Shown here: positions 23,358 to 32,677 of the stretch, piece by piece
Layout of the letters: each line of letters begins with the position of its first letter
Numbering within the stretch: position 1 is the first letter of the stretch
Source of the DNA: Candidatus Krumholzibacteriota bacterium
GTDB taxonomy: Bacteria; Krumholzibacteriota; Krumholzibacteriia; LZORAL124-64-63
Assembly (NCBI GenBank): GCA_022711765.1
Contig: JAKLEB010000001.1
Span: 1,160,694 to 1,224,693 of the forward strand
Length of the DNA stretch: 64,000 bases
Direction of reading: 5' to 3'
Made by a program: the position numbers and the translations under genes
Notes under the pieces: model-generated
What the model was told of the DNA's origin: nothing
The model's input: only the letters and a program-made list of their open reading frames with translations
Databases searched by the model: none

Positions 23358-26327
23358 CTAGCGGACCAGCACCATGGATCTCACACTCCGCTCGCCTCCC
23401 GCCTGGAGACGCGCGAAGTAAGTGCCCGAAGCCAGGCTGCGGCCGCTGTCGTCGCGACCGTCCCAGCGGGCTTCATTGAGGCCGCCCGGGCGCACTCCGC
23501 TCACGAGGGTCCGCACCAGCCGTCCCTGCACGTCGTAGAGGTGCAGGTCCACGTGCCCCTCCACGGGCAGCGTGAACAGGATGGTGGTCTGGGGATTGAA
23601 CGGATTGGGGACCGCGCCCACGAGCGCGAAGGCCTGCGGCGCGTCGCCGACCGGCGTGGTCTCGCCGGTCACGTGCAGCAGGGCCTGGATCGCCAGCGTG
23701 GGGTTGGCCGGATCGTTGCTCGCGATCGTGATATCGGTCGTGTGGTCGCCGGGCAGCAACCCGTCCGTGTCCAAGGTCGCCTGCACGGTCTGGTAGCCGT
23801 ACGCGGGGATGGTGCCCGCAGCGTTCGCCAGGCTGACGAAGGCGCCCGCCGTGGCCGTGAAGATCAGCGGCTGCAGACCCTGGTCCATGACCACCAGCGG
23901 GAGCGTCACCTCCTGCCCGGCGTCGAGCGTCGCCTCGAGCAGCCACGGCATCGCGACCGCCAGGGGCACCGGCGAGGCGCCGCCCGGGAAGACGATGTCG
24001 TCCACGTATCCGGAGTCGGTGCCGTTGGACACCGACCAGTCCTTCGTGTAGTTCCAGCGGAAGGTGTGGTTGCCGCCCGCGACGTTGGTCGAGTACTGGG
24101 CCCAGCCGACCTCGCCGGACCAGCGTTCGAGGCGGGCGCCGTCGACGTAGAACTCGAGGAAATCGTAGCTGGACTCGCTGGAGACCTTGTACCAGAAGCT
24201 CACCGCGCCGCCAGCGCCGCAATTGACGGTCACCTGCAGGTTGGAGCTCTGGTTGTCGCCGACGTCGCCGGACCGCGCCGCGTAGGTGCCGGTGTGGACC
24301 GTGGCAGTCTGGACGTACCAGACGGCGTTGCCGTTGGTCACCCACGACAGGCCGGACAGATTGCCTGTCTCGAAGCCGTCCTCGATCAGCGCATTGAGGT
24401 ACAGTTCGAGGTCCAGGTCGTCGTGGACCGGCACGGTCTGGCTGATGGCGCCGGAGCCGGACTTGCTCGCCTGGAAGACGTAATCGGAGCCGACCGGCAG
24501 CGTGAAGCTGAACTGGCCGTTCGCGTTGGTCGTCGCCGCGGGGAGCGGAGTGCCGGCGACCATGACCGTCGCCCCGGCGGACGGCGTCCCGCCCGGAGGC
24601 GCCTGGCCGGACGCGTACACGACGCCGCTGACGGTCGCCGTGGCCAGCGGGCTGAGCCGCAGATCCTGGAACGTGGTCACGTCCTCGGTCACGTTGACCG
24701 TGATCTGGAGATCCGCGTAGCCGAAGGCCTCGGCGTTGAGGGTGGACTGGCCCTCGGGCAGGGTCAGGCGGTAGTGACCGTCGGCCGCGGTCGTGGCGCT
24801 CTGGAAGCCGCCCGCGACCGTGATGTGGGCATTGGCGATCGGGAAGCTGGTCGAGCGGTCCATGACCGTGCCCTCGACCCAGCCCAGGCCGCCCATGACG
24901 GCCGACACGGCCTCGAACGCATCGAGGAAGCCGTGCCCGTAGGTGTTGTCGTCACCCGCCTGGCCGAGGTCATTGGCCGTCTCCATGAGCACCTGCTTGA
25001 TCGTGATCACGTCGAGGTTCGGGTTGGCCGAACGCATGAGCGCGACCACGCCAGCCACGTGCGGACCGGCCATCGAGGTGCCGTCCATGTAGGTGTAGGC
25101 ACCGCCGGGATACGAGCTGTAGATGCTGACGCCGGGCGCCGAGATCTCCGGCTTGACCCGGTTCTCGACGGGGCCGCAGTTGACGCCGGCGGGGCCGCGG
25201 CTGGAGAAGTTCGCGATCGTGTACGGCGACGAATGCTGCGTCGCGCCGACGCTGAAGCAATTGTACAGGGTGGTCGCGCGGTCGGCGGGGGAGCGCAGGG
25301 TCCCGGCGCTGGATCCCTCGTTGCCGGCGGACCAGGTCACGACGACGCCGGCGGCTTCGCAGGCGTCGATGACGGCCCACCAGCGGCTGTCGCAGTCGGG
25401 ATATCCGAAGCTCTCGTTGACGCCCCACGAGTTCTGCACCACGTCGGGCACGTCGTCGAGCGTCGCCGGGTTGTCGTCCGGATCGGCGAAGAACTGGAAG
25501 CAGTTCAGGATGTCGCTGTCGAACCCGGAGCTGGCGCCCTGGTTGATCGCGTTGGTCGCGATCCACTCGGCTGCCGGCGCGACGCCGATCGTGTCGTTCA
25601 CGGCGAGGCCCGTCATCGTGCCGGTCGTGTGGGTGCCGTGGCCGCCGCCGTCGTTGGGGAACTGGGTGCCGCCGCCCAGGACGTCGAGCCAGCAGTGGTT
25701 CCACGGCGCGTGCGTGCCGCGCCAGCGCGCGGCGAGTGCGGGGTGGTTGCCGTCGACGCCGGTGTCCAGCGAGCCGATGAGCGCGCCCTCGCCCCGGATG
25801 CCGAGCTGATCCCAGACCCGGCGGGCGCCGATGTTCACGACGCCCGGGGTGATGCCGATCGCCCGCGACTTGCCGGGCTCCGCGGTCTGATCCGGCTTGA
25901 TGAGCTCGGGCACCACGTCGACCTCGACGACGTCGACGTCCTCGCGAGCGGCGATGTCGCGGATCGCGTCCTCGGTGCCCACCACCACGACGGCGTTGAT
26001 GAGCCAGTACGGGGTATAGCCGTCGATCCCGGCGCCCTTGCGGCTCTCGAGATCGGCCAGCAGATCGGCTTGCGTGTCCTCCGCCATCTCGCGCAGCGCC
26101 GTGATGACCTGGAAGTGGCGGTGCGCCAGGTCGGCACGCTGGTAGTGCAGATCGAGGTCCATGCCGGTGACATCGACCTGATCGCGCAGGATGACCAGCG
26201 CCTTGATCGGCTCGGAGTCTGCCCGGCCGGCGAGGTAGGCCTCGAAACCGGGGGCGAACTGGCCTGCCACGGCCGTGCCCGCCAGCACGATCGCTAGCAG
26301 GGTGAGCATCATCTTGACAACTCGCAT
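23358..26327 (-). CDS. secreted subtilisin-like (S8) serine protease with FlgD-type tail, copy B
   Basis: A 989-residue paralogue of the neighbouring subtilase with the same architecture. It has a signal peptide (ending AVAG), I9-like propeptide, S8 domain with Asp188 (SLDTGVDG), His230 (GGHGTHTTG) and the GTSMAGPHVAG serine motif. Regulatory-like Ig repeats, a jelly-roll-like segment, an ASH-like domain and a FlgD-Ig-like tail (NPFNPQTTILF) ending MVLVR follow. AAGGG lies 7 bases before ATG 26327. The serine motif has AGP where copy A has ATP. Confidence 0.92.
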   Translation of the reverse strand: MRVVKMMLTLLAIVLAGTAVAGQFAPGFEAYLAGRADSEPIKALVILRDQVDVTGMDLDLHYQRADLAHRHFQVITALREMAEDTQADLLADLESRKGAGIDGYTPYWLINAVVVVGTEDAIRDIAAREDVDVVEVDVVPELIKPDQTAEPGKSRAIGITPGVVNIGARRVWDQLGIRGEGALIGSLDTGVDGNHPALAARWRGTHAPWNHCWLDVLGGGTQFPNDGGGHGTHTTGTMTGLAVNDTIGVAPAAEWIATNAINQGASSGFDSDILNCFQFFADPDDNPATLDDVPDVVQNSWGVNESFGYPDCDSRWWAVIDACEAAGVVVTWSAGNEGSSAGTLRSPADRATTLYNCFSVGATQHSSPYTIANFSSRGPAGVNCGPVENRVKPEISAPGVSIYSSYPGGAYTYMDGTSMAGPHVAGVVALMRSANPNLDVITIKQVLMETANDLGQAGDDNTYGHGFLDAFEAVSAVMGGLGWVEGTVMDRSTSFPIANAHITVAGGFQSATTAADGHYRLTLPEGQSTLNAEAFGYADLQITVNVTEDVTTFQDLRLSPLATATVSGVVYASGQAPPGGTPSAGATVMVAGTPLPAATTNANGQFSFTLPVGSDYVFQASKSGSGAISQTVPVHDDLDLELYLNALIEDGFETGNLSGLSWVTNGNAVWYVQTATVHTGTYAARSGDVGDNQSSNLQVTVNCGAGGAVSFWYKVSSESSYDFLEFYVDGARLERWSGEVGWAQYSTNVAGGNHTFRWNYTKDWSVSNGTDSGYVDDIVFPGGASPVPLAVAMPWLLEATLDAGQEVTLPLVVMDQGLQPLIFTATAGAFVSLANAAGTIPAYGYQTVQATLDTDGLLPGDHTTDITIASNDPANPTLAIQALLHVTGETTPVGDAPQAFALVGAVPNPFNPQTTILFTLPVEGHVDLHLYDVQGRLVRTLVSGVRPGGLNEARWDGRDDSGRSLASGTYFARLQAGGERSVRSMVLVR

Positions 26328-26671
26328 GGGATCGCCCTTCAGGGATGGGGTGGGACCACGCAACCGCGTGCGGCCGACCTGGACGTCGGCCCCACGGCGC
26401 ACACGATGCCAAGCATCATTGTGCCACCAACATGTTGCGAATTTGTCACAATTCTAGTGCCAATTACTGATTATTCCAAACCAGTTGCGTCGGCGAGCTG
26501 CCCGTTCGAGCGGCGCGTTCGGCTCGTACCGCGGGTTTCGCGGCCCGCCGCCCCGGGCGCGCGCCGTTCGGCGCGCCCGCCGGCAGGGTTGGCGGCCCTG
26601 GCGCCGTCGAACCGTCGCGTGGTATCGTCGCCATCTCCATCCGCAACCAGGCGCGAAACCGGGAGGATCCC
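26328..26671. other. divergent intergenic region, no gene seen
   Basis: 344 bases between subtilase B (minus) and the SDR gene (plus). The part at 26403-26480 is A/T-rich and probably carries promoters, but I find no clean pair of hexamers. It contains an imperfect inverted repeat around TTGTCACAA (about 26441-26449), possibly an operator. A 9-bp GC hairpin lies at 26554-26579. No credible coding region. Confidence 0.5.
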
Positions 26672-27433
26672 ATGCTGAAGGACAAGCTCGTGCTCGTCAC
26701 CGGGGCCAGCAGCGGCATCGGCCGCGCCTGCGCCGAAGCGTTCGCCCGCGCCGGCTGCCGGTTGATCCTCGCCGCGCGGCGTCGCGATCGCCTCGCCGAG
26801 GCGGCGGCGCACCTCGGCGCGCCCGCTCACCTCGTGACCCTCGACGTTCGCGATCGCGCCGCCGTCGACGCAGCCATCGCCGGGCTTCCGGACGCCTGGC
26901 GGAACATCGACATCCTGGTCAACAACGCGGGCCTCTCGCGCGGCCTCGACAAGCTGCCCGGAGGTCTGCCGAGCGACTGGGAGGAGATGATCGACACCAA
27001 CGTGAAGGGCCTGCTGTGGGTGAGCCGCGCGGTCCTGCCCGGCATGATCGCGCGGGACCGTGGCCACGTCATCAACATCGGCTCGATCGCGGGGCACCAG
27101 ACCTACCCGGGCGGCGCGGTCTACTGCGCGACCAAGCACGCGGTGGCCGCGATCAACCGGGGCCTGCGCCTGGACCTGCTCGGCACGCGCGTCCGGGTCT
27201 CGAGCATCGACCCGGGCATGGTCGAGACCGACTTCTCGCTCGTGCGCTTCCACGGCGACCGGGCGCGGGCCGACCAGGTGTACCGGCAATTCCCGCCGCT
27301 GCAGGCCGCCGACATCGCCGACTGCGTCCTGTTCTGCGCGACGCGGCCGCCGCACGTGGCGGTGATGGAGATGATCGTGATGCCGCAGGACCAGGCGTCT
27401 GTCTACGCCTCCCACCCTCGTGGGATCGCGTAG
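26672..27433 (+). CDS. short-chain dehydrogenase/reductase (YdfG-like)
   Basis: A 253-residue SDR with the cofactor motif TGASSGIG (residues 10-17), NNAG, a catalytic Ser in INIGSIAG and the YCATK Tyr/Lys pair. PGMVETDFSLVRF and the C-terminal MEMIVMPQDQASV are typical of the YdfG group (NADP-dependent 3-hydroxy acid / L-allo-threonine dehydrogenase). GGGAGG lies 5 bases before the ATG. Substrate is inferred only from subgroup resemblance. A single-gene unit. Confidence 0.9.
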   Translation: MLKDKLVLVTGASSGIGRACAEAFARAGCRLILAARRRDRLAEAAAHLGAPAHLVTLDVRDRAAVDAAIAGLPDAWRNIDILVNNAGLSRGLDKLPGGLPSDWEEMIDTNVKGLLWVSRAVLPGMIARDRGHVINIGSIAGHQTYPGGAVYCATKHAVAAINRGLRLDLLGTRVRVSSIDPGMVETDFSLVRFHGDRARADQVYRQFPPLQAADIADCVLFCATRPPHVAVMEMIVMPQDQASVYASHPRGIA

Positions 27434-27487
27434 TGCGCCTCACCGCCGTCCCCGGCACCGCAGGCGGGCGGCGCTTCGCGAGCCCGA

Positions 27488-29728
27488 CTACGAGATGCCC
27501 GGAGCGATGGACAGGATCTCCCACTGGCGGCGGTCGGGTCCCTCGCCGTAGGCGACGGTCTCGCCGACGCGGCGGCCCATGAACTCCAGCGCCAGCGGCG
27601 CCAGGTAGTTGAGGATGCCGCGCTCGCTGTCGGCTTCCCAGGGGCCCAGGAAGGTGAAGGTCTGCACCTCGCCGGTCGCGAACTCGCGCGCGGTGACGCG
27701 GGTGCCGATGTTCACGAAGTTCGACTCCGCCATGTCCAGGTCGATGAGCTTCGCGCGCTTCAGGTCGTGCTCGAGCGTGTTGGCCCGGCTGAAGAGCTGG
27801 TCGCGCTTCTCGAGCGCCGCCGTGTACTCGCTGTTCTCGGAGAGGTCGCCGTGCGAGGCCGCCTCGCCGATCTGCTTCGCGACGGCGGGGATCTCGACCG
27901 CCGCGATGTGGGCGAGCTGCTCCTGCACGCGCGACCGGCCCGCCTCGGTCGTGTAGACCGCCGTCTCGTCCTCCCAGGGCCAGGCCTGATCGGTGAACAG
28001 GGAGGGGTGCTCGGAGCGGAGCATGAGCTTCAGACGCGAGCGCAGGGCCGGGTTGAGGCCGTCGTTGTCCTGCATGAGCGGACGCAGGCGGTGGAGCTGC
28101 TCCGGCGACGCCTCGCGGATCACCGCGAGCAGGGGTTGAGCCTTGCCGCTCGTCAGGTCGGCGCGCGCGGCCTCGAGCACCTTGAGGTGCCGCTCCTCGC
28201 CGCTGACGGCCAGCAGGTGCCCGACGGCGTGGGTCATCGTGAGCAGGGCCTCGAGACAGCGGTCGAGCGCCAGCTCCGGGATCTCCTGCAGCGCGCGGGC
28301 CAGAGGTCCGCTGCCGCCGCGGCTGCGCCACAGCCAGCTCACGAGATCGGGGCTCGCGGTCGGCCGTTCCAGGGCCTGGACCAGCGAGGCGCGCAACTCG
28401 GCCATCTTGCCGCCGTCGACCAGGCCGCGCGCCAGCAGGTCGCACTGGCGGCGGCCGGCCCGCAGGAGCACCGCGCACCAGACCTGGGCCCAGACGTCGG
28501 GCTGCGTCTCGCGCAGGTACTCGAGCGCCGGGTTGAGCAGGACCTCCGGCAGATCGGCCGCCAGGCTGCCCCTGTCGGGGATGCGCTCGAGCACGGCGAG
28601 CGCGGCGCGCGGATTCGGCCGGGCGATCGCGACGCCGCGCGCGGCCACGCGGGCGTGAACGGCGAGGCCTGCGAGCGCAAGCGCCGGCCGCCCGGCGAGC
28701 GCGGCGACGGCGATCTTCGCCGCGCAGTTGCCGTAGTGCACCAGCAGGTCCGGGTCGGCCGCGAACTGCGCATCCTTGCGCGCGGTCTCGTCGAGGTAGG
28801 CGAGGATGAGTTTGAGCTTCTCGGCCGGATCGTCCGTGCGGTCGAAGCGGCGCCGCAGGCGCGCCTCGTAACGGTCGGCGAGGCGGCGGATCGTGAACGT
28901 CGGCTGCGAGCCCGCGCCCACGCCGAGCAGCGGATCGTGGCGCAGGACCTCGCGGGCGGCGCGCCACCAGGCCTGCCAGCCCTTCTCTCCCAGCAAGCGC
29001 GTCACCTGCTGCTTGAGATTCTTATAGGTCAACTCGCCGTCGAGGTCCGCCTTGATGGCGAGCTTGACGAACGCCGACGGATCCCGGCCGGCGAGGGCGC
29101 GCAACCGCTCGGGATCGTAGAGGACGAGAGCGGGGAAGAAGTCCGCCGGCTTGGGAACGGCCTTCTCGAGCGTGGCCGGTCCATATTCGGCGTGGCGATC
29201 CTCGAAGCGGGCGTGCACGACGCCGTTCTGGGGATTGATCGACTCGACCACGCCGGGCATCACGAAGTTGTAGTCGACGAGGTAGCCGCCGGGGCGCAGC
29301 GCGCAATAACGGTCCAGCTTGCGGGCGGCTTCGGCCTGATTCGCGTCCTTGCCGCCCAAGAGCGAGATCAGGCCGGGCAGCTCGGCGAAGTCGGGTTGCG
29401 TGGCCAGGTACAGGCGGTGCAGGTGCCGGCGGACCTCCGGCGCGGCGGTGGGCATCTGCCGGGCCGCCTCGCGGGCCGCGTCGAGCGCGGCCGCCGCGCC
29501 GTCCCGGGTCTCGACCTGCTCGATCAACGTGCTCGCGAAGGTGTCGGCCTTCTGCTTCTCTCCCAGCCGGTAGACCTGTCCGGCCAGCGCCAGGAGGTCC
29601 TCGACCGGGTAGTCGGGATTGGCCACGGCTTCGGGCCAGTGGTCCGCCAGCCTGTCGAACTGCTTGGTGTTGGCGAGCTTGCCGAGCTTGATCAGGCTTG
29701 GCGGTTTGACGGCGGCTTCATCCTGCAT
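27488..29728 (-). CDS. GreA/GreB-type transcript cleavage factor with very long N-terminal extension
   Basis: A 746-residue protein. The last ~155 residues are a complete GreA module: the coiled coil carries GDLSENSEY with the acidic tip residues that stimulate RNA cleavage, followed by the FKBP-like domain. Normal GreA is about 158 residues. The preceding ~590 residues are mostly helical and TPR-like (for example LADHWPEAVANPDYPVEDLLALAGQVYRLGEKQ in shorter segments), with an SH3-like part near 130-180. Long GreA proteins are known in chlamydiae and spirochaetes. ATG 29728 has GAGG 9 bases upstream. Expected to act on RNA polymerase; the extension's role is unknown. Confidence 0.85.
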   Translation of the reverse strand: MQDEAAVKPPSLIKLGKLANTKQFDRLADHWPEAVANPDYPVEDLLALAGQVYRLGEKQKADTFASTLIEQVETRDGAAAALDAAREAARQMPTAAPEVRRHLHRLYLATQPDFAELPGLISLLGGKDANQAEAARKLDRYCALRPGGYLVDYNFVMPGVVESINPQNGVVHARFEDRHAEYGPATLEKAVPKPADFFPALVLYDPERLRALAGRDPSAFVKLAIKADLDGELTYKNLKQQVTRLLGEKGWQAWWRAAREVLRHDPLLGVGAGSQPTFTIRRLADRYEARLRRRFDRTDDPAEKLKLILAYLDETARKDAQFAADPDLLVHYGNCAAKIAVAALAGRPALALAGLAVHARVAARGVAIARPNPRAALAVLERIPDRGSLAADLPEVLLNPALEYLRETQPDVWAQVWCAVLLRAGRRQCDLLARGLVDGGKMAELRASLVQALERPTASPDLVSWLWRSRGGSGPLARALQEIPELALDRCLEALLTMTHAVGHLLAVSGEERHLKVLEAARADLTSGKAQPLLAVIREASPEQLHRLRPLMQDNDGLNPALRSRLKLMLRSEHPSLFTDQAWPWEDETAVYTTEAGRSRVQEQLAHIAAVEIPAVAKQIGEAASHGDLSENSEYTAALEKRDQLFSRANTLEHDLKRAKLIDLDMAESNFVNIGTRVTAREFATGEVQTFTFLGPWEADSERGILNYLAPLALEFMGRRVGETVAYGEGPDRRQWEILSIAPGIS

Positions 29729-29885
29729 GGGGTCGTCCTCGACGGCTGGCGGGCGCGTCCCGGTCGCTCGGGCGGATCTGGCGAGATCGCGCCCCAAGAT
29801 AGCGTCTCGAGCCGCGATGCGAAAGACGGCGTTCGCGGTGTCGATCGCGCACGGTCGGCCAGTAGGGGCGCCCGCCGGCGAGAAA

Positions 29886-29919
29886 CGGACCCGGCGGCCC
29901 CCAACGGCCGCCGGGTCCG
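29886..29919 (-). terminator. strong hairpin after the small FlgD-tail gene
   Basis: A 14-bp perfect GC stem with a 6-base loop (CCCAAC) lies 27 bases after the stop. No U-tract. Confidence 0.6.
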
Positions 29920-29945
29920 TCCCGCTCGTCGATCGCGACGAGGCG

Positions 29946-30617
29946 CTACTTCACCATCGTCATCTTCGCGACCTCGACCTGATCGCCGCACACGTATCGC
30001 GTGAGGTAGGTGCCGGTCGACTGCGGCAGGCCGCGATCGTCCAGGCCGTTCCAGGTCACCTCGTGCCAGCCCGGCGTCGCGTCGATCGCGAAGGTGCGGA
30101 TCCGCTCGCCGCGCAGGTTGTAGATCTCGAGCGCCATGCGGATCGTCGCCGGCGTATCGGCCGGCACGCCGTAGGCGATGTTGGTCTCGGGGTTGAACGG
30201 ATTCGGATAGTTCGGCAGGAGCGCCGGCTGGGCCGGCGGCAGCCCGTCCGGGTTGCCGTCCGAGCGTTCGGGCTCGAAATAGACGGGGTCCGACCACTCG
30301 CTCGGGACGGACAGACGCCCGAGGTGGTCGACGCCCACGACGCGGATCCGCTGCACGATGCCGCGCTCGGCTTCGAGCGTGTAGGTCGTGTCGCCCTCGA
30401 CGATCGCGATGAGCGCTTCCTCGCCCGAGGCCCGCTGCAGGAAGACCTGGTAGCGGACGGCGCGCGCGCAGGAGTGGCCGTCCTGGTCGGTCGCCGGGCA
30501 GCCGGTCCAGATGAAATTCACGGGTACGACCTCGTCCTGCGCCTGAGCCGCCGGGACCCCGGCGATCGCCAGGAACGCGCCGACCAGGATGAGTGCGGTC
30601 GTGCTGATGCGATTCAT
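29946..30617 (-). CDS. small secreted protein with fibronectin-like domain and FlgD-type tail
   Basis: A 223-residue protein with a signal peptide (ending AQAQ). A fibronectin-III-like domain (about 30-125) includes a Cys pair (TGCPATDQDGHSCARA). The FlgD-Ig-like tail (YPNPFNPETNIAYGVP ... TWNGLDDRGLPQSTGTYL) ends in MTMVK. GAGG lies 8 bases before ATG 30617. No catalytic residues are visible. It may be a surface or binding protein using the same export or anchoring route as the other FlgD-tail proteins here. Confidence 0.8.
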   Translation of the reverse strand: MNRISTTALILVGAFLAIAGVPAAQAQDEVVPVNFIWTGCPATDQDGHSCARAVRYQVFLQRASGEEALIAIVEGDTTYTLEAERGIVQRIRVVGVDHLGRLSVPSEWSDPVYFEPERSDGNPDGLPPAQPALLPNYPNPFNPETNIAYGVPADTPATIRMALEIYNLRGERIRTFAIDATPGWHEVTWNGLDDRGLPQSTGTYLTRYVCGDQVEVAKMTMVK

Positions 30618-30776
30618 GATCGACACCTCTGCCGTTGGATATCCGCGCGGGCCGAGCGCGACCCGTCGCGGAGCTCGTGCAAGGCCGGGACCAGGCCTGG
30701 CTCGGCCCGGGTGCCCGACAAAGCTCGCGCAATGACAGCAGGTTACTAATTCAGATGATTTAAATCTTATAGAATT

Positions 30777-30802
30777 CCGACCGGCTTGTCAGCTCCGGTC
30801 GG
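30777..30802 (-). terminator. hairpin followed by A/U-rich sequence
   Basis: An 8-bp stem (CCGACCGG / CCGGTCGG) with a 10-base loop lies 84 bases after the gluzincin stop and is followed on the minus strand by an A/T-rich run. That run also holds a TATAAG that may serve as promoter for the FlgD-tail gene downstream. Confidence 0.45.
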
Positions 30803-30885
30803 GCAGGCGGCAAAAGAAACCGGGCGATCATCGTGCGGGTTGCAAGGAAGCTCGGGAAACCAGGAGCCGCGGCGGGACACGCCGC

Positions 30886-31794
30886 TCATCCGGCATCGAA
30901 CGGCCCGCCATCGGCGTCCTCCGGCGGCTCCTCCTGGAGGCTGCGCCGGGAGCGCGCGATCTTGCGCGCGGCGCCGACAGCAAACGCCAGCGCCATCACG
31001 ACGAACAGGGTCGGCCAGCGGAACAGCAGCAGGATCCAGCCGTAGCGCAGCCGCATCGCGTCGGCGAACCGCCCGGCGAACCGGCCGGCATCCTCGCCGG
31101 TCGCCGCCGAGAATCCGGCGTCGAAGTCCGCGAAGCGGCGCGACTCGGCCGCCACCCGGCGCACCGCGTCGGGCCCGTGTTCCTTCTCCAGCCAGTTCAC
31201 CGCGAGCAGGCTGGTGCGGTAGGCGCGCTCGGCGGCGGCGGCGCCCCGCGGAAACGGTCCCTCGAGACTCGCGAGCGAGGGCAGGTTTCCCGACAAGAGG
31301 ACGCCCACCGTGTCGGTGAATCGCCACTCGCCGCTCGCGCGCATCGCCGCGCCCTCGTGCAGCCAGGTCGGCAGCCGCGCCTCGCCGGCGGCCTGGAAGA
31401 GCAGGGCATGGGCCATCTCGTGCAGGAAGACCGCCTCCGTCCCGGGCCCGATCGAGGGCACGCGCTCCCAGTCGATCGCGATCAGCCGGCCGGGCGGCAG
31501 CGCCACGCCGACCCCCCAGTCCGGCAGCCGGTCCGCGAAGTACTGCGTGAACCGCTCGGTGCCGAGCACCAGGCAATGGACCGTGTCGGGGGCGGCGCCG
31601 GGCGGCAGGATCGCCGCCGCCGCCGCCGCGCCGCGGGTGGTCCAGGCGCGTTCGCACAGCCTGGCGACCGCGAGCCCCGCCTCGTCCTCGACGCGGAAGC
31701 GGACCGGCGGCGGCGCGGCGCGCGCAGGGACCGGGCCGTCGCCGGCGAGCAGGCCGAGCAGGCAGAGCAGCCAAGGCAGGCGACCGACCGGCAC
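30886..31794 (-). CDS. membrane-anchored zinc peptidase (gluzincin, HExxH...E)
   Basis: A 302-residue protein. It has an N-terminal signal segment (PWLLCLLGLLAG), then an extracytoplasmic domain with HEMAH (His125, Glu126, His129) and a third ligand Glu147 in WLHEGAA, the gluzincin arrangement. A transmembrane helix near 255-280 and a basic cytoplasmic tail follow. GTG 31794 has GGGAG 8 bases upstream. It resembles the peptidase-MA-like proteins of uncharacterised substrate. It is divergent from the sirtuin gene. Confidence 0.8.
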   Translation of the reverse strand: MPVGRLPWLLCLLGLLAGDGPVPARAAPPPVRFRVEDEAGLAVARLCERAWTTRGAAAAAAILPPGAAPDTVHCLVLGTERFTQYFADRLPDWGVGVALPPGRLIAIDWERVPSIGPGTEAVFLHEMAHALLFQAAGEARLPTWLHEGAAMRASGEWRFTDTVGVLLSGNLPSLASLEGPFPRGAAAAERAYRTSLLAVNWLEKEHGPDAVRRVAAESRRFADFDAGFSAATGEDAGRFAGRFADAMRLRYGWILLLFRWPTLFVVMALAFAVGAARKIARSRRSLQEEPPEDADGGPFDAG

Positions 31795-31896
31795 CGCGGG
31801 CGCTCCCGGTTGCAGAGTGACCGTGCAGCGGCGATCATGCCCGAGGACGGCCGGCTCGGCAAGCCGCCGTCGATCGCCGGCCCCGGAGACGCCAAC

Positions 31897-32634
31897 GTGG
31901 ACGACCAGACCCGCCGCCAGCTCGCCGACCTCCGCGACCGCCTCGGCCCCCACACCCCCGTGGCCGTCCTCACCGGCGCGGGGGTCTCGTCCGCGAGCGG
32001 CATTCCCACCTTCCGCGGCCGGGACGACAGCCTCTGGTCTCAGTACCGGCCCGAGGACCTGGCGACGCCCGAGGCGTTCGCCCGCGACCCCGAGCTGGTC
32101 TGGCGCTGGTACGACTGGCGCCGCGGCCTGATCGCGGCGAACCGCCCCAACCCGGCGCACGCGGCGCTCGCGCGGCTCGGCGAGCGGATGCTGCTCACGG
32201 TGATCACGCAGAACGTCAACGGCTACCACCAGCAGGCCGGCAGCCGCGACGTGGTCGAGTATCACGGCAGCATCTGGACCACGCGATGCACCCGCTGCCA
32301 TCGTCGCGCCGAGGACCGCCGGGTCCCGTTGCCGATCCCCCCGCGGTGCCCCGATTGCGGCGGACTCCTGCGGCCGGGCGTCGTCTGGTTCGGCGAGGCC
32401 ATTCCCCCCGAAGCGAGCGACGCGGCGACCGCGGCGACCATCCGCTGCCGCGTCTTCCTCGTGATCGGCACCGCCGGCGCGGTCTACCCGGCCGCCGGCC
32501 TCGTGGGGCTCGCCCGATCCCACGGCGCCTACGTCGCCGAGTTCAACCTGGAACGCAGCGCCGTCACCGCCAGTGCCGACCTGTTCGTCGAGGGCAACGC
32601 CGCCGACACCGTCCCGCTCCTGCTGGGCGCCTGA
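31897..32634 (+). CDS. cobB: sirtuin-family NAD-dependent protein deacylase
   Basis: A 245-residue SIR2 protein from GTG 31897 (GGAG 8 bases upstream); ATG 31837 would add 20 residues without a ribosome site. Motifs are GAGVSSASGIPTFRG, TQNVNGYH, the catalytic His in VEYHGS, and the zinc cysteines CTRC and CPDC. YDWRR in the acyl pocket carries the Tyr-x-x-Arg pair of class III sirtuins, which predicts removal of succinyl/malonyl groups as well as acetyl. The usual NID in the NAD-binding TQNID is NVN here, so the Asp is replaced by Asn. Confidence 0.9.
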   Translation: MDDQTRRQLADLRDRLGPHTPVAVLTGAGVSSASGIPTFRGRDDSLWSQYRPEDLATPEAFARDPELVWRWYDWRRGLIAANRPNPAHAALARLGERMLLTVITQNVNGYHQQAGSRDVVEYHGSIWTTRCTRCHRRAEDRRVPLPIPPRCPDCGGLLRPGVVWFGEAIPPEASDAATAATIRCRVFLVIGTAGAVYPAAGLVGLARSHGAYVAEFNLERSAVTASADLFVEGNAADTVPLLLGA

Positions 32635-32648
32635 CCCACGGCCGGCGG

Positions 32649-32666
32649 GTCGCCGGCGCCGGCGAC
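32649..32666. terminator. two-way hairpin between convergent genes
   Basis: A perfect 18-base palindrome (7-bp stem, 4-base loop) lies in the 43 bases separating the sirtuin and subtilase stops. Confidence 0.5.
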
Positions 32667-32677
32667 GGAGGTCCCGT

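Noticed and set aside
20090-26412. Several long open frames on both strands across the two subtilases
   Set aside because: They have biased composition and no domains, as expected for shadows of GC-rich genes.
26554-26579. GC hairpin in the divergent region taken as a terminator
   Set aside because: No gene ends next to it on either strand; it may be a chance repeat in GC-rich DNA.
27153-28967. 604-codon open frame on the minus strand
   Set aside because: It runs in another frame of the GreA-like gene and shows no motif.
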